Origin: Gammaproteobacteria bacterium
GTDB taxonomy: Bacteria; Pseudomonadota; Gammaproteobacteria; SZUA-229
Direction: 5' to 3'
Assembly (NCBI GenBank): GCA_024278435.1
Contig: JAJRTD010000073.1
Coordinates: forward strand, 1 to 5,118
Length of the DNA stretch: 5,118 nt
Position 1 is the first letter of the stretch. Every line of letters begins with the position of its first letter. Below, piece after piece: positions 1 to 5,118 of the stretch. The translations under genes and the position numbers were made by a program. The notes under the pieces are model-generated. The model made no database searches, was not told where the DNA came from, and saw nothing but the letters and a program-made list of their open reading frames with translations.

Positions 1-189
<189 letters not shown>

Positions 190-194
190 TCTAA

Positions 195-300
195 GCGGAT
201 CTTTTGTCCGGGAGCGGCGTTGCGGCTCAAATTTAAAATACTCACGTACTATTGTACGCTCCGTTTTTAAATTCGATCCGCGCCTTGCTCGCGAACAAAA
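195..300. repeat. Long imperfect palindrome after gap (REP/PU-like intergenic repeat candidate)
   Basis: The two arms, 202-249 and 254-300, are imperfect reverse complements around a 4-nt centre. Matching blocks from outside in are TTTTGT (202-207) with ACAAAA (295-300), GAGC with GCTC, GCGG (222-225) with CCGC (278-281), AATTTAAAA (230-238) with TTTTAAATT (265-273), and CGTAC (245-249) with GTACG (254-258). An alternative pairing exists: GCGGATC (195-201) is the exact reverse complement of GATCCGC (275-281), so two mutually exclusive folds are possible. It lies directly behind the gap stop codon, where extragenic palindromic repeats often sit and can affect 3'-end stability. Membership of a dispersed family is inferred; only this copy is visible. 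Confidence 0.7.
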
Positions 301-354
301 CCTCTCGCCTAGATGCTCTGGTTGAGTGGCTTGGCGAGTATTGGATTTATGAGG

Positions 355-384
355 ATCAGCCCGATTATTTGTGATCGGGCTGGT
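355..384 (+). terminator. Hairpin, possible intrinsic terminator of gap
   Basis: ATCAGCCCGAT (355-365) pairs with ATCGGGCTGGT (374-384) across an 8-nt loop. Ten pairs are Watson-Crick and one is G-U. The stem is followed by GTCTTTAT, only a short, interrupted T run, so termination may be inefficient. It lies 165 nt beyond the gap stop, after the long palindrome. A regulatory role in the pgk leader is the alternative reading. Confidence 0.5.
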
Positions 385-406
385 GTCTTTATAAAATATC
401 CTGTTT

Positions 407-436
407 TTATTTGCGTTTTTTGCGTTCGTTTGCGGA
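407..436. repeat. Single degenerate arm of the 9-bp-periodic TTnTTCGCG repeat
   Basis: This segment reads as TTATTTGCG (407-415), TTTTTTGCG (416-424) and TTCGTTTGCG (425-434), then GA. It aligns with the right arm of the nested palindrome at 4949-4977 with three C-to-T differences and one inserted base. There is no matching left arm nearby, so this looks like a solo or decayed copy. Confidence 0.6.
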
Positions 437-466
437 GAAATCGTTTTTAGGGTTTTTAGAAGTATT

Positions 467-498
467 GTTTGTTAAGTAGTCATATTTATTTAACAAAC
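467..498. promoter_or_regulatory. 9-bp perfect inverted repeat upstream of pgk, operator candidate
   Basis: GTTTGTTAA (467-475) and TTAACAAAC (490-498) are exact reverse complements separated by 14 bp, with half-site centres 23 bp apart, about two helical turns. It ends 44 bp before the pgk start, next to AT-rich DNA. It could be an operator for a dimeric regulator or a weak mRNA hairpin. I do not recognise it as a Cra site, and its spacing does not fit a compact HexR palindrome, so no regulator is named. Confidence 0.4.
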
Positions 499-515
499 TG
501 TATTTAAGATAAAAT
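485..515 (+). promoter_or_regulatory. Possible sigma-70 promoter of pgk
   Basis: TAAGAT (505-510) and the overlapping TAAAAT (510-515) resemble a -10 hexamer and lie 28-38 bp before the pgk ATG. No convincing -35 box stands at 16-18 bp; the nearest weak options are TTTATT (485-490) and TTAACA (490-495), at 19 and 14 bp from TAAAAT. The call rests on position after a terminator-like hairpin, AT-richness and the -10 match only. Confidence 0.25.
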
Positions 516-542
516 TATTCAAATTCATTCTGGAGTGTTCTG

Positions 543-1727
543 ATGGCATTTATCAAGCTGACTGATTTAGATTTGGCAGGCAAGCGTGTATTAATTCGCG
601 CTGACCTGAACGTACCGGTTAAAGATGGCAAAGTAACATCTGATGCGCGTATTTCTGCATCGATGCCGACCATTGAGCACTGCATGAAAGCCGGTGCCTC
701 GGTGATGGTTATGTCGCACCGCGGTCGTCCTGAAGAAGGCAAGGTTGATGAAGAAAACTCCATGCAGCCGATTGCTGAAGACATGTCGGCAAAACTGGGC
801 AAAGACGTTCGCCTGGTCAAGGACTACCTGGATAACGCGCCTGCAGTTGCCGCCGGTGAAGTGGTGCTGCTGGAAAACGTGCGCTTTAATGCCGGTGAGA
901 AAAAAGACGATGAAGAACTGGCGAAAAAATACGCTGCCCTGTGTGACATCTTTGTAATGGATGCATTTGGTACTGCGCATCGCGCCCAGGCTTCAACCCA
1001 CGGCGTCGGCAAGTTTGCGCCGGTTGCCTGTGCCGGCCTGCTGCTGGCCAATGAGCTGGACTGCCTGACCAGGGCACTGGCTGATCCGGCCCGTCCGATG
1101 GTTGCCATTGTCGGCGGTTCAAAGGTCTCAACAAAACTGACCGTGCTGGAAGCGCTGTCTGAAAAAGTAGACCAGCTGGTCGTTGGCGGCGGTATTGCCA
1201 ATACATTCCTGAAAGCCATGGGTTACAACGTTGGTAAGTCTCTATGTGAAGACGACCTGGTTGATACGGCCAAAGCGCTGGTTGAGAAAATGAAAGCACG
1301 CGGCGCCAATATTCCGATTGCTACCGACGTGGTCTGTGCCAAGGAATTTGCTGAAGATGCAGAAGCGACATTAAAAGCCGCTGCCGACGTTGCTGATGAT
1401 GACATGATTTTTGATATTGGCCCCGAGTCTGCAAAAGAACTGGCTGATATTATCAAGCAGGCCGGTACTATTATCTGGAACGGCCCGGTTGGCGTTTTTG
1501 AATTTGACCAGTTCGGTGAAGGTACAAAAACTGTTTCCATGGCAATAGCCGAAGCAGACGGTTTCAGCCTGGCAGGTGGTGGCGATACCATTGCGGCTAT
1601 TCAGAAATATAATATTTACGACAAGGTTTCATATATTTCGACTGCAGGTGGTGCATTCCTTGAGTTCCTTGAAGGTAAAACCCTGCCGGCTGTTGCCATG
1701 CTGGAAGAAGCCGCTTCGCGGCAATGA
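543..1727 (+). CDS. pgk: Phosphoglycerate kinase
   Basis: This cytoplasmic enzyme transfers phosphate reversibly between 1,3-bisphosphoglycerate and ADP, giving 3-phosphoglycerate and ATP, in glycolysis, gluconeogenesis and the Calvin cycle. The 394-residue length is normal for bacterial PGK (E. coli 387). The family signature [11 protein letters not shown] is at residues 15-25, with Asp21 and Asn23 for 3-phosphoglycerate binding. SHRGRP (58-63), LLENVRF (109-115) and DAFGTAHR (140-147) complete the N-domain. GGSKVSTKL (191-199), WNGPVGVFE (312-320), GGGDT (345-349, nucleotide phosphate loop) and [13 protein letters not shown] (366-378) mark the C-domain. All expected motifs are intact. The ATG at 543 is preceded by GGAG (532-535) at a 7-nt spacing, and the protein starts just ahead of the first conserved block, so the start is well supported. 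It follows gap and precedes pyk and fba on the same strand. Confidence 0.99.
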   Translation: MAFIKLTDLDLAGKRVLIRADLNVPVKDGKVTSDARISASMPTIEHCMKAGASVMVMSHRGRPEEGKVDEENSMQPIAEDMSAKLGKDVRLVKDYLDNAPAVAAGEVVLLENVRFNAGEKKDDEELAKKYAALCDIFVMDAFGTAHRAQASTHGVGKFAPVACAGLLLANELDCLTRALADPARPMVAIVGGSKVSTKLTVLEALSEKVDQLVVGGGIANTFLKAMGYNVGKSLCEDDLVDTAKALVEKMKARGANIPIATDVVCAKEFAEDAEATLKAAADVADDDMIFDIGPESAKELADIIKQAGTIIWNGPVGVFEFDQFGEGTKTVSMAIAEADGFSLAGGGDTIAAIQKYNIYDKVSYISTAGGAFLEFLEGKTLPAVAMLEEAASRQ

Positions 1728-1733
1728 ACAACG

Positions 1734-1849
1734 AAAAATGAAAAGTGAAAAATTAATTCCACGTACAGGTTTTTACTGTACTTTGAATATCCGGTCTATG
1801 GCGGGTGACGGGGTTTAAATGCATTTTTCGTTTTTCACTTTTCATTTTT
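1734..1849. repeat. Exact 19-bp inverted repeat bounding the pgk-pyk spacer
   Basis: The A-rich arm 1734-1752 is the exact reverse complement of 1831-1849, enclosing 78 bp. CGAAAAATG (1732-1740) is also matched by CATTTTTCG (1822-1830) just inside the right arm, so the right side carries an extra copy of the outer motif. Inside lies a small hairpin, GTACAG (1763-1768) with CTGTAC (1776-1781), loop 7 nt. The unit starts 6 bp after the pgk stop and ends 23 bp before the pyk start. It could form a stem on the pgk-pyk transcript or be a relic of a small inserted element. There is no coding capacity for a transposase. Confidence 0.75.
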
Positions 1850-1872
1850 TATTATTAACCGAAGGTTAATCT

Positions 1873-3297
1873 GTGCGCAGAACTAAAATAGTTGCGACCC
1901 TGGGACCGGGTTCGAGTTCATCTGAAGTAATACTGGAGATGATCCGGGCAGGTGTTGATGTATTCCGTTTGAATTTTTCACATGGCTCGCACGAGGAGCA
2001 GCGTCACCGTGTTGACCTGATCCGGGTATGTAGTGAAAACACCGGGCGTATCGTCGGTATTCTTGCTGATTTGCAGGGGCCGAAAATACGTACCCACAAG
2101 TTTAAAGACGGCCACGTGCAACTGATAAGGGGTGAAACCTTTATCCTCGATGCGGCGCTGGATGAAAACGCAGGTACCCAGGAGCGCGTCGGCATTACCT
2201 ATAAGGATTTGCCGAAAGACGTGAAAAGCGGTGATGTTCTGCTGCTGGATGATGGTCGCGTTGAGCTGGAAGTTGAAGATGTTGCCGGCGAGGAGATTCG
2301 CTGCACGGTGGTCTACACCTGCGAGCTGTCCAATAACAAGGGCATTAACCTGAAAGGTGGTGGCCTGTCGGCACCGGCGCTGACCGACAAGGACAAAAAA
2401 GATTTAAAAGCCGCGGTGGCCATGGATGTGGATTACGTGGCCCTGTCATTTGCCCGTACTGCCGGTGATGTGAAGCACTGCCGCGAACTGGTCAGGGCCG
2501 AAGGCAGTGATGCCGGCATTGTGACCAAGATCGAGCGTGCCGAGGCCATTGAGAACATCGATGCCATTATTGATGCCTCCGATGTCATTATGGTGGCGCG
2601 TGGTGACCTTGGCGTGGAAATGGGTGATGCGGAATTGCCCGCCTTGCAGAAAAGCCTGATTAAAAATGCACGCAGCCGCAATCGCGTGGTGATTACGGCT
2701 ACGCAGATGATGGAATCGATGATTGACAGCCCGATTCCCACCCGTGCAGAAGTATTTGATGTGGCCAACTCGGTACTCGATGGTACCGACGCGGTGATGC
2801 TGTCCGGGGAGACCGCGGTCGGCAAGTATCCGGCAAAAACAGTTGCTGCCATGGGCCGCATCTGCGAGGAAGCCGAGAAACAGCGGGTGGCAATGGTTTC
2901 CGACCACCGGGTTGACCTTGTATTTGGTAGGGTTGATGAAGCCATCGCAATGGCTACAATGTACACGGCGAATCACCTGGAGATGAATGTTATTGCCTCC
3001 ATGACAGAGTCGGGTGCAACCGCGTTATGGATGTCTCGCATCAGTTCGGGTATCCCGATATATGCGCTGACCCCGAGCCTGCGGACATTGAGCCGGGTTA
3101 CCCTGTATCGCGGCGTTTACCCGGTACGTGTCGAGTTCGACAAGATCGAGCCCAACTATGTGACCCAGGGCGTGGTTGATATTTTGAAGGCTAAAAACAT
3201 TATTGCCGCCGGTGACCGCATGGTATTGACGCGTGGTGACATGCTGGGTGACAAGGGTGGTGGTAGTAACACCATGAAGATCGTCAGCATTGAATAA
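1873..3297 (+). CDS. pyk: Pyruvate kinase, PykA-like (type II)
   Basis: It transfers phosphate from phosphoenolpyruvate to ADP, giving pyruvate and ATP, the irreversible last step of glycolysis in the cytoplasm. The 474 residues are close to E. coli PykA (480), and the sequence resembles PykA more than PykF from its opening RRTKIVATLGP, through SNNKGINLKGGGLSAPALT, to the tail. RLNFSHGS (32-39) and DLQGPKIR (66-73) are active-site segments. The signature IVTKIERAEAI (216-226) has catalytic Lys219 and metal ligand Glu221. MVARGDLGVE (240-249) holds metal ligand Asp245. TATQMMESM (275-283) includes the conserved Thr277. The B domain spans roughly 70-170 and the C-terminal regulatory domain runs from about 340 to 474. 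The start is a GTG at 1873 with AAGG (1862-1865) 7 nt upstream; it places RRTKIV exactly where the family begins. PykA enzymes are known to respond to AMP and sugar phosphates; that is family knowledge. The 145-bp gap to pgk contains the 19-bp inverted repeat. Confidence 0.98.
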   Translation: MRRTKIVATLGPGSSSSEVILEMIRAGVDVFRLNFSHGSHEEQRHRVDLIRVCSENTGRIVGILADLQGPKIRTHKFKDGHVQLIRGETFILDAALDENAGTQERVGITYKDLPKDVKSGDVLLLDDGRVELEVEDVAGEEIRCTVVYTCELSNNKGINLKGGGLSAPALTDKDKKDLKAAVAMDVDYVALSFARTAGDVKHCRELVRAEGSDAGIVTKIERAEAIENIDAIIDASDVIMVARGDLGVEMGDAELPALQKSLIKNARSRNRVVITATQMMESMIDSPIPTRAEVFDVANSVLDGTDAVMLSGETAVGKYPAKTVAAMGRICEEAEKQRVAMVSDHRVDLVFGRVDEAIAMATMYTANHLEMNVIASMTESGATALWMSRISSGIPIYALTPSLRTLSRVTLYRGVYPVRVEFDKIEPNYVTQGVVDILKAKNIIAAGDRMVLTRGDMLGDKGGGSNTMKIVSIE

Positions 3298-3371
3298 TGC
3301 TGGCCCGCGATAGTTTTTAAAGATTTTTTGTAATTTAGAATTTGTAATATTTATAGAACAGGAGAGCTCCA
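3298..3371 (+). promoter_or_regulatory. AT-rich pyk-fba spacer with strong fba ribosome binding site
   Basis: The spacer has no terminator-like stem, so read-through from pyk is plausible. AGGAG (3360-3364) lies 7 nt before the fba ATG and fixes that start. A -10-like TAATAT occurs at 3345-3350 without a clear -35 box, and TTTGTAATTTA (3327-3337) is nearly repeated as TTTGTAATATTTA (3341-3353). A dedicated fba promoter is possible but not shown. Confidence 0.4.
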
Positions 3372-4409
3372 ATGGCTTTAATTTCACTGAGACAGTTACT
3401 GGATCATGCCGCTGAAAACAACTACGGTATGCCAGCATTTAATGTAAACAACATGGAACAGGTGCATGCCATCATGCAGGCTGCCGACGAAACCAACAGC
3501 CCGGTTATCATGCAGGGTTCTGCCGGTGCGCGTTCCTATGCAGGTGAACCCTTCCTGCGTCACCTGATTTCTGCAGCAATTGAAATGTACCCGCACATTC
3601 CTGTTGTAATGCATCAGGATCATGGTTCAGAGCCGGCTGTATGTCTGCGTTCTATCCAGTCCGGTTTTTCATCAGTAATGATGGACTGCTCCCTGGAAGC
3701 TGACATGAAAACCCCTTCATCTTTTGAATACAATGTTAACGTGACAAAAGAAGTTGTAAAAATGGCTCACGCCGGCGGCGTTTCTGTTGAAGGCGAGCTG
3801 GGTTGCCTGGGTTCACTGGAAACCGGTGAAATGGGTGAGGAAGACGGCCATGGTGCTGAAGGCAAGCTGGACCTGGACATGCTGCTGACATCGGTTGACG
3901 AAGCAGCTGACTTTGTTGAGCAGACCAATGTTGACGCACTGGCGATTGCTATCGGTACTTCACACGGTGCTTATAAATTTACCCAGGAGCCAACCGGCGA
4001 AATCCTGCGTATTGACCGCATCAAGGAAATCCACGAAAAACTGCCTAACACTCACCTGGTTATGCACGGTTCATCTTCAGTGCCACAGGAATGGCTGAAA
4101 ATCATCAACTCATACGGTGGTGACATGGGCCAGACATACGGTGTGCCTGTTGAAGAAATCGTCGAAGGCATCAAACACGGTGTTGCTAAAGTAAACATCG
4201 ATACTGACCTGCGTATGGCTTCAACCGGTTCTATCCGTAAGCACCTGGCTGAAAATCCTGCCAACTTTGATCCACGTAAATTCCTCAAGGAATCTACCAA
4301 TGCGATGAAAGAGATCTGTAAGGCACGTTATGAAGCTTTCGGCTCTGCCGGTAATGCTTCCAAGATCACTCCGCTTTCTCTTGAGAAAATGATCGACTTC
4401 TACAAGTAA
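3372..4409 (+). CDS. fba: Fructose-bisphosphate aldolase, class II (Calvin-cycle subtype)
   Basis: This zinc enzyme reversibly splits fructose-1,6-bisphosphate into dihydroxyacetone phosphate and glyceraldehyde-3-phosphate; in the Calvin cycle its relatives also form sedoheptulose-1,7-bisphosphate. The protein has 345 residues. MHQDHG (80-85) supplies catalytic Asp83 and zinc ligand His84. [12 protein letters not shown] (139-150) is the second class II signature. GTSHGAY (195-201, His198) and MHGSSS (231-236, His232) give the other zinc ligands. NIDTD (275-279) binds the substrate phosphate region. The opening [26 protein letters not shown] and the LGSLETG..GEEDG stretch closely resemble the Pseudomonas/CbbA type rather than E. 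coli FbaA. The C-terminus stops at DFYK, about ten residues earlier than Pseudomonas homologues as I recall them, past all catalytic motifs. AGGAG at 7 nt supports the ATG. It is the last gene before a strong terminator, and supplies or consumes the triose phosphate used by GAPDH and PGK. Confidence 0.98.
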   Translation: MALISLRQLLDHAAENNYGMPAFNVNNMEQVHAIMQAADETNSPVIMQGSAGARSYAGEPFLRHLISAAIEMYPHIPVVMHQDHGSEPAVCLRSIQSGFSSVMMDCSLEADMKTPSSFEYNVNVTKEVVKMAHAGGVSVEGELGCLGSLETGEMGEEDGHGAEGKLDLDMLLTSVDEAADFVEQTNVDALAIAIGTSHGAYKFTQEPTGEILRIDRIKEIHEKLPNTHLVMHGSSSVPQEWLKIINSYGGDMGQTYGVPVEEIVEGIKHGVAKVNIDTDLRMASTGSIRKHLAENPANFDPRKFLKESTNAMKEICKARYEAFGSAGNASKITPLSLEKMIDFYK

Positions 4410-4432
4410 GTCAGGTTGCAGGGATGCATTAG

Positions 4433-4461
4433 AAAAGAGGGGCTTCGGGCCCCTTTTTTTT
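4433..4461 (+). terminator. Strong rho-independent terminator after fba
   Basis: AGGGGC (4438-4443) pairs with GCCCCT (4449-4454) around the loop TTCGG. The stem can be lengthened by the A-rich 5' flank pairing with the T run, and it is followed by eight T residues (4454-4461). It begins 24 nt after the fba stop, the classical position, and is the clearest transcript end in the window. It separates the sugar-metabolism cluster from the FKBP gene. Confidence 0.92.
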
Positions 4462-4505
4462 CAGAATTTTTTAAATAATATTGAAATAAGCAAGAGGTAA
4501 TAATT

Positions 4506-4832
4506 ATGGCTGAACTGGAAATAGAAGATCAGATCGTTGGTGAAGGTGAAGAAGCTGTACCAGGTCAAACCGTTGAAGTGCATTATACCGGCTGGTTGAC
4601 CGACGGTACCAAGTTTGATTCAAGCCACGACCGTGAACAGACCTTCAGCTTTAAACTGGGCGCCGGCCAGGTCATTGCCGGCTGGGACCAGGGTGTTGCC
4701 GGAATGAAAATCGGTGGTTCACGCAAGCTGACCATTCCGCCGGAGCTGGGTTACGGTGAGCGCGGTGCCGGTGGTGTGATTCCGCCGAATGCGACACTGG
4801 TATTCAAGGTTGAATTGATCGGCTTGAGCTGA
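4506..4832 (+). CDS. FKBP-type peptidyl-prolyl cis-trans isomerase, single-domain
   Basis: A 108-residue protein made of one FKBP domain, close in size and layout to human FKBP12 (108 residues). It catalyses cis-trans rotation about Xaa-Pro bonds and assists folding. By alignment from memory, the pocket residues are Tyr27, Phe37, Asp38 (in KFDSS), Phe47, Val56-Ile57, Trp60 (VIAGWDQGV), Tyr83 (LGYGERG) and Phe100 ([12 protein letters not shown]). The flap position occupied by His87 in FKBP12 is a small residue here (GAGG, 87-90), which is common in bacterial members. There is no signal peptide, membrane segment, SlyD-type inserted flap or metal-binding tail, so it should be cytoplasmic. AAGAGG (4492-4497) lies 8 nt before the ATG. 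A TAATAT (4476-4481) lies upstream without a clear -35. The preceding terminator suggests it is transcribed separately from fba. Confidence 0.96.
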   Translation: MAELEIEDQIVGEGEEAVPGQTVEVHYTGWLTDGTKFDSSHDREQTFSFKLGAGQVIAGWDQGVAGMKIGGSRKLTIPPELGYGERGAGGVIPPNATLVFKVELIGLS

Positions 4833-4853
4833 GTCAGGTTAAAAACTTTTTTG

Positions 4854-4978
4854 GTCCGCGAAGAACGCGAAAGACGCGAATAAAAAAACCGGGTATCACC
4901 TGTCATCCTGAGCGAAGCCGAAGGATGACAGTTTTCTAATAACTGGTTTTATTCGCGTCTTTTGCGTTCTTCGCGGAC
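4854..4978. repeat. Nested inverted repeat (125 bp) between convergent genes
   Basis: The outer arms 4854-4885 and 4947-4978 are reverse complements at 31 of 32 positions; the one mismatch becomes a G-U pair in plus-strand RNA. Each arm is built of three 9-bp units: CGCGAAGAA (4857-4865), CGCGAAAGA (4866-4874) and CGCGAATAA (4875-4883) on the left. Between them is a second, unrelated hairpin at 4900-4931. The near-perfect arms suggest a recent or selected element. It has the form of a small non-coding mobile or palindromic repeat, but there is no transposase, and no target duplication is evident to me. It occupies the spacer between the FKBP stop and the stop of the minus-strand gene. Confidence 0.85.
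4900..4937 (+). terminator. Inner hairpin, possible terminator of the FKBP gene
   Basis: CTGTCATCCT (4900-4909) pairs perfectly with AGGATGACAG (4922-4931) around a 12-nt loop and is followed by TTTTCT (4932-4937). On the plus strand this fits a modest intrinsic terminator 68 nt after the FKBP stop. On the minus strand the T-rich stretch is about 11 nt away from the stem, so it fits less well. The core (CATCCTGAGCGAAG) resembles a short intergenic repeat I recall from many environmental bacterial genomes. Confidence 0.5.
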
Positions 4979-4989
4979 TGTATACAGCT

Positions 4990-5118
4990 TTAACGCACAG
5001 CCCGGATATGTTCGTTTGCCGGTATGTGTTTTACCAGTGAGTCGATTAGGGTTTCGCAGAGTTGTGCGTTACCGTTCTCGATAAATGGGCTGGTAAATAC
5101 CGGGCAGCTGAGGCGTTC
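4990..5118 (-). CDS. Unrecognised protein, C-terminal fragment (5' end outside window)
   Basis: On the minus strand the frame is open from the window edge at 5118 to a TAA at 4992-4990, giving 42 residues that begin ERLSCPVFTSPF and end NEHIRAVR. I do not recognise the family. The stretch reads like ordinary soluble protein, with a likely amphipathic helix in the middle (AQLCETLIDSLVKHI) and no membrane segment or repeat. Support for coding comes from the open frame, the plausible amino-acid mix, and a stop codon just outside the nested repeat, giving a convergent arrangement with the FKBP gene. At this length an open frame could be chance, so confidence is moderate. Confidence 0.55.
   Translation of the reverse strand, partial: ERLSCPVFTSPFIENGNAQLCETLIDSLVKHIPANEHIRAVR

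Larger units (their letters stand above)
190..542. other. Gene-free region between gap and pgk (353 bp)
   Basis: I see no credible coding sequence here. In order, the stretch holds a long imperfect palindrome (195-300), a small stem (CTCGCC 304-309 with GGCGAG 333-338), a terminator-like hairpin (355-384), a decayed arm of a repeat family also found at the far end of the window (407-436), an 8-bp direct repeat GTTTTTAG at 443-450 and 452-459, a 9-bp inverted repeat (467-498), and an AT-rich segment leading to the pgk ribosome binding site. Past about 340 the DNA is much richer in A+T than the flanking genes, as expected for a promoter region. The elements are listed separately. Confidence 0.85.

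Noticed and set aside
190..542. Riboswitch or structured leader upstream of pgk
   Set aside because: The hairpins present are simple inverted repeats. I recognise no conserved riboswitch core, and the hairpin at 355-384 lies upstream of the probable pgk promoter.
591..980. Minus-strand open frame of 129 codons inside pgk
   Set aside because: It lies fully antisense to a pgk with every family motif intact, and its product has no recognisable features. It is a shadow of the real gene.
1576..1818. Plus-strand 80-codon frame running from the end of pgk into the pgk-pyk spacer
   Set aside because: More than half overlaps pgk in another frame, there is no ribosome binding site, and the remainder translates the inverted-repeat spacer. 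It is not a credible gene.
2433..2976. Two long overlapping minus-strand open frames inside pyk (about 176 codons each)
   Set aside because: Both are antisense to the intact catalytic region of pyruvate kinase, overlap one another in different frames, and have low-complexity or unfamiliar products.
3025..3438. Minus-strand 137-codon frame across the pyk-fba junction
   Set aside because: It is antisense to two well-supported genes and to the fba ribosome binding site, with no recognisable protein features.
4857..4975. CRISPR-like array from the regularly spaced CGCGAA units
   Set aside because: The units are 9 bp, contiguous, and inverted in the second arm. There are no unique spacers of 25-40 bp and no cas genes.
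4978..4987. CTGTATACAG, a perfect 10-bp palindrome next to the minus-strand stop
   Set aside because: Too short to interpret alone, with no loop for a hairpin and no second copy that I can see; a chance palindrome is the simpler reading.

Overview
This window carries a cluster of central carbon metabolism genes from what looks like a gammaproteobacterium, or a close proteobacterial relative. The evidence is sequence resemblance recalled from memory: the GAPDH tail resembles E. coli GapA, the pyruvate kinase resembles E. coli PykA (type II), and the aldolase is the class II 'Calvin-cycle' subtype typical of Pseudomonas and of autotrophic proteobacteria. Species cannot be fixed from the sequence. 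The order gap-pgk-pyk-fba is known from proteobacteria that combine glycolysis/gluconeogenesis with, in some lineages, the Calvin cycle. No RuBisCO or phosphoribulokinase gene lies in the window, so autotrophy is only a possibility.

Layout. 1-189: the end of a GAPDH gene. 190-542: a gene-free stretch with a long imperfect palindrome, a terminator-like hairpin, a degenerate repeat arm, and an AT-rich pgk leader holding a 9-bp inverted repeat. 543-1727: pgk. 1728-1872: a spacer bounded by an exact 19-bp inverted repeat. 1873-3297: pyk, starting with GTG. 3298-3371: a short AT-rich spacer. 3372-4409: class II fba, followed by a strong intrinsic terminator. 4506-4832: a small cytoplasmic FKBP-type prolyl isomerase. 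4833-4989: a nested inverted repeat. 4990-5118: the C-terminal end of an unrecognised minus-strand gene, convergent with the FKBP gene.

How the genes work together. Aldolase, GAPDH, phosphoglycerate kinase and pyruvate kinase cover fructose-1,6-bisphosphate to pyruvate, except for triose-phosphate isomerase, phosphoglycerate mutase and enolase. The first three are reversible and would also serve gluconeogenesis or the Calvin cycle; pyruvate kinase is the irreversible exit step. The terminator after fba marks the end of this cluster, and the FKBP gene is probably a separate transcription unit.

The coding content is ordinary housekeeping metabolism, and I see no new enzymatic or defence system. 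What merits a second look is the non-coding DNA: three different inverted-repeat architectures sit in the spacers, and one repeat family occurs twice, as a complete nested palindrome at 4854-4978 and as a single decayed arm at 407-436 upstream of pgk.
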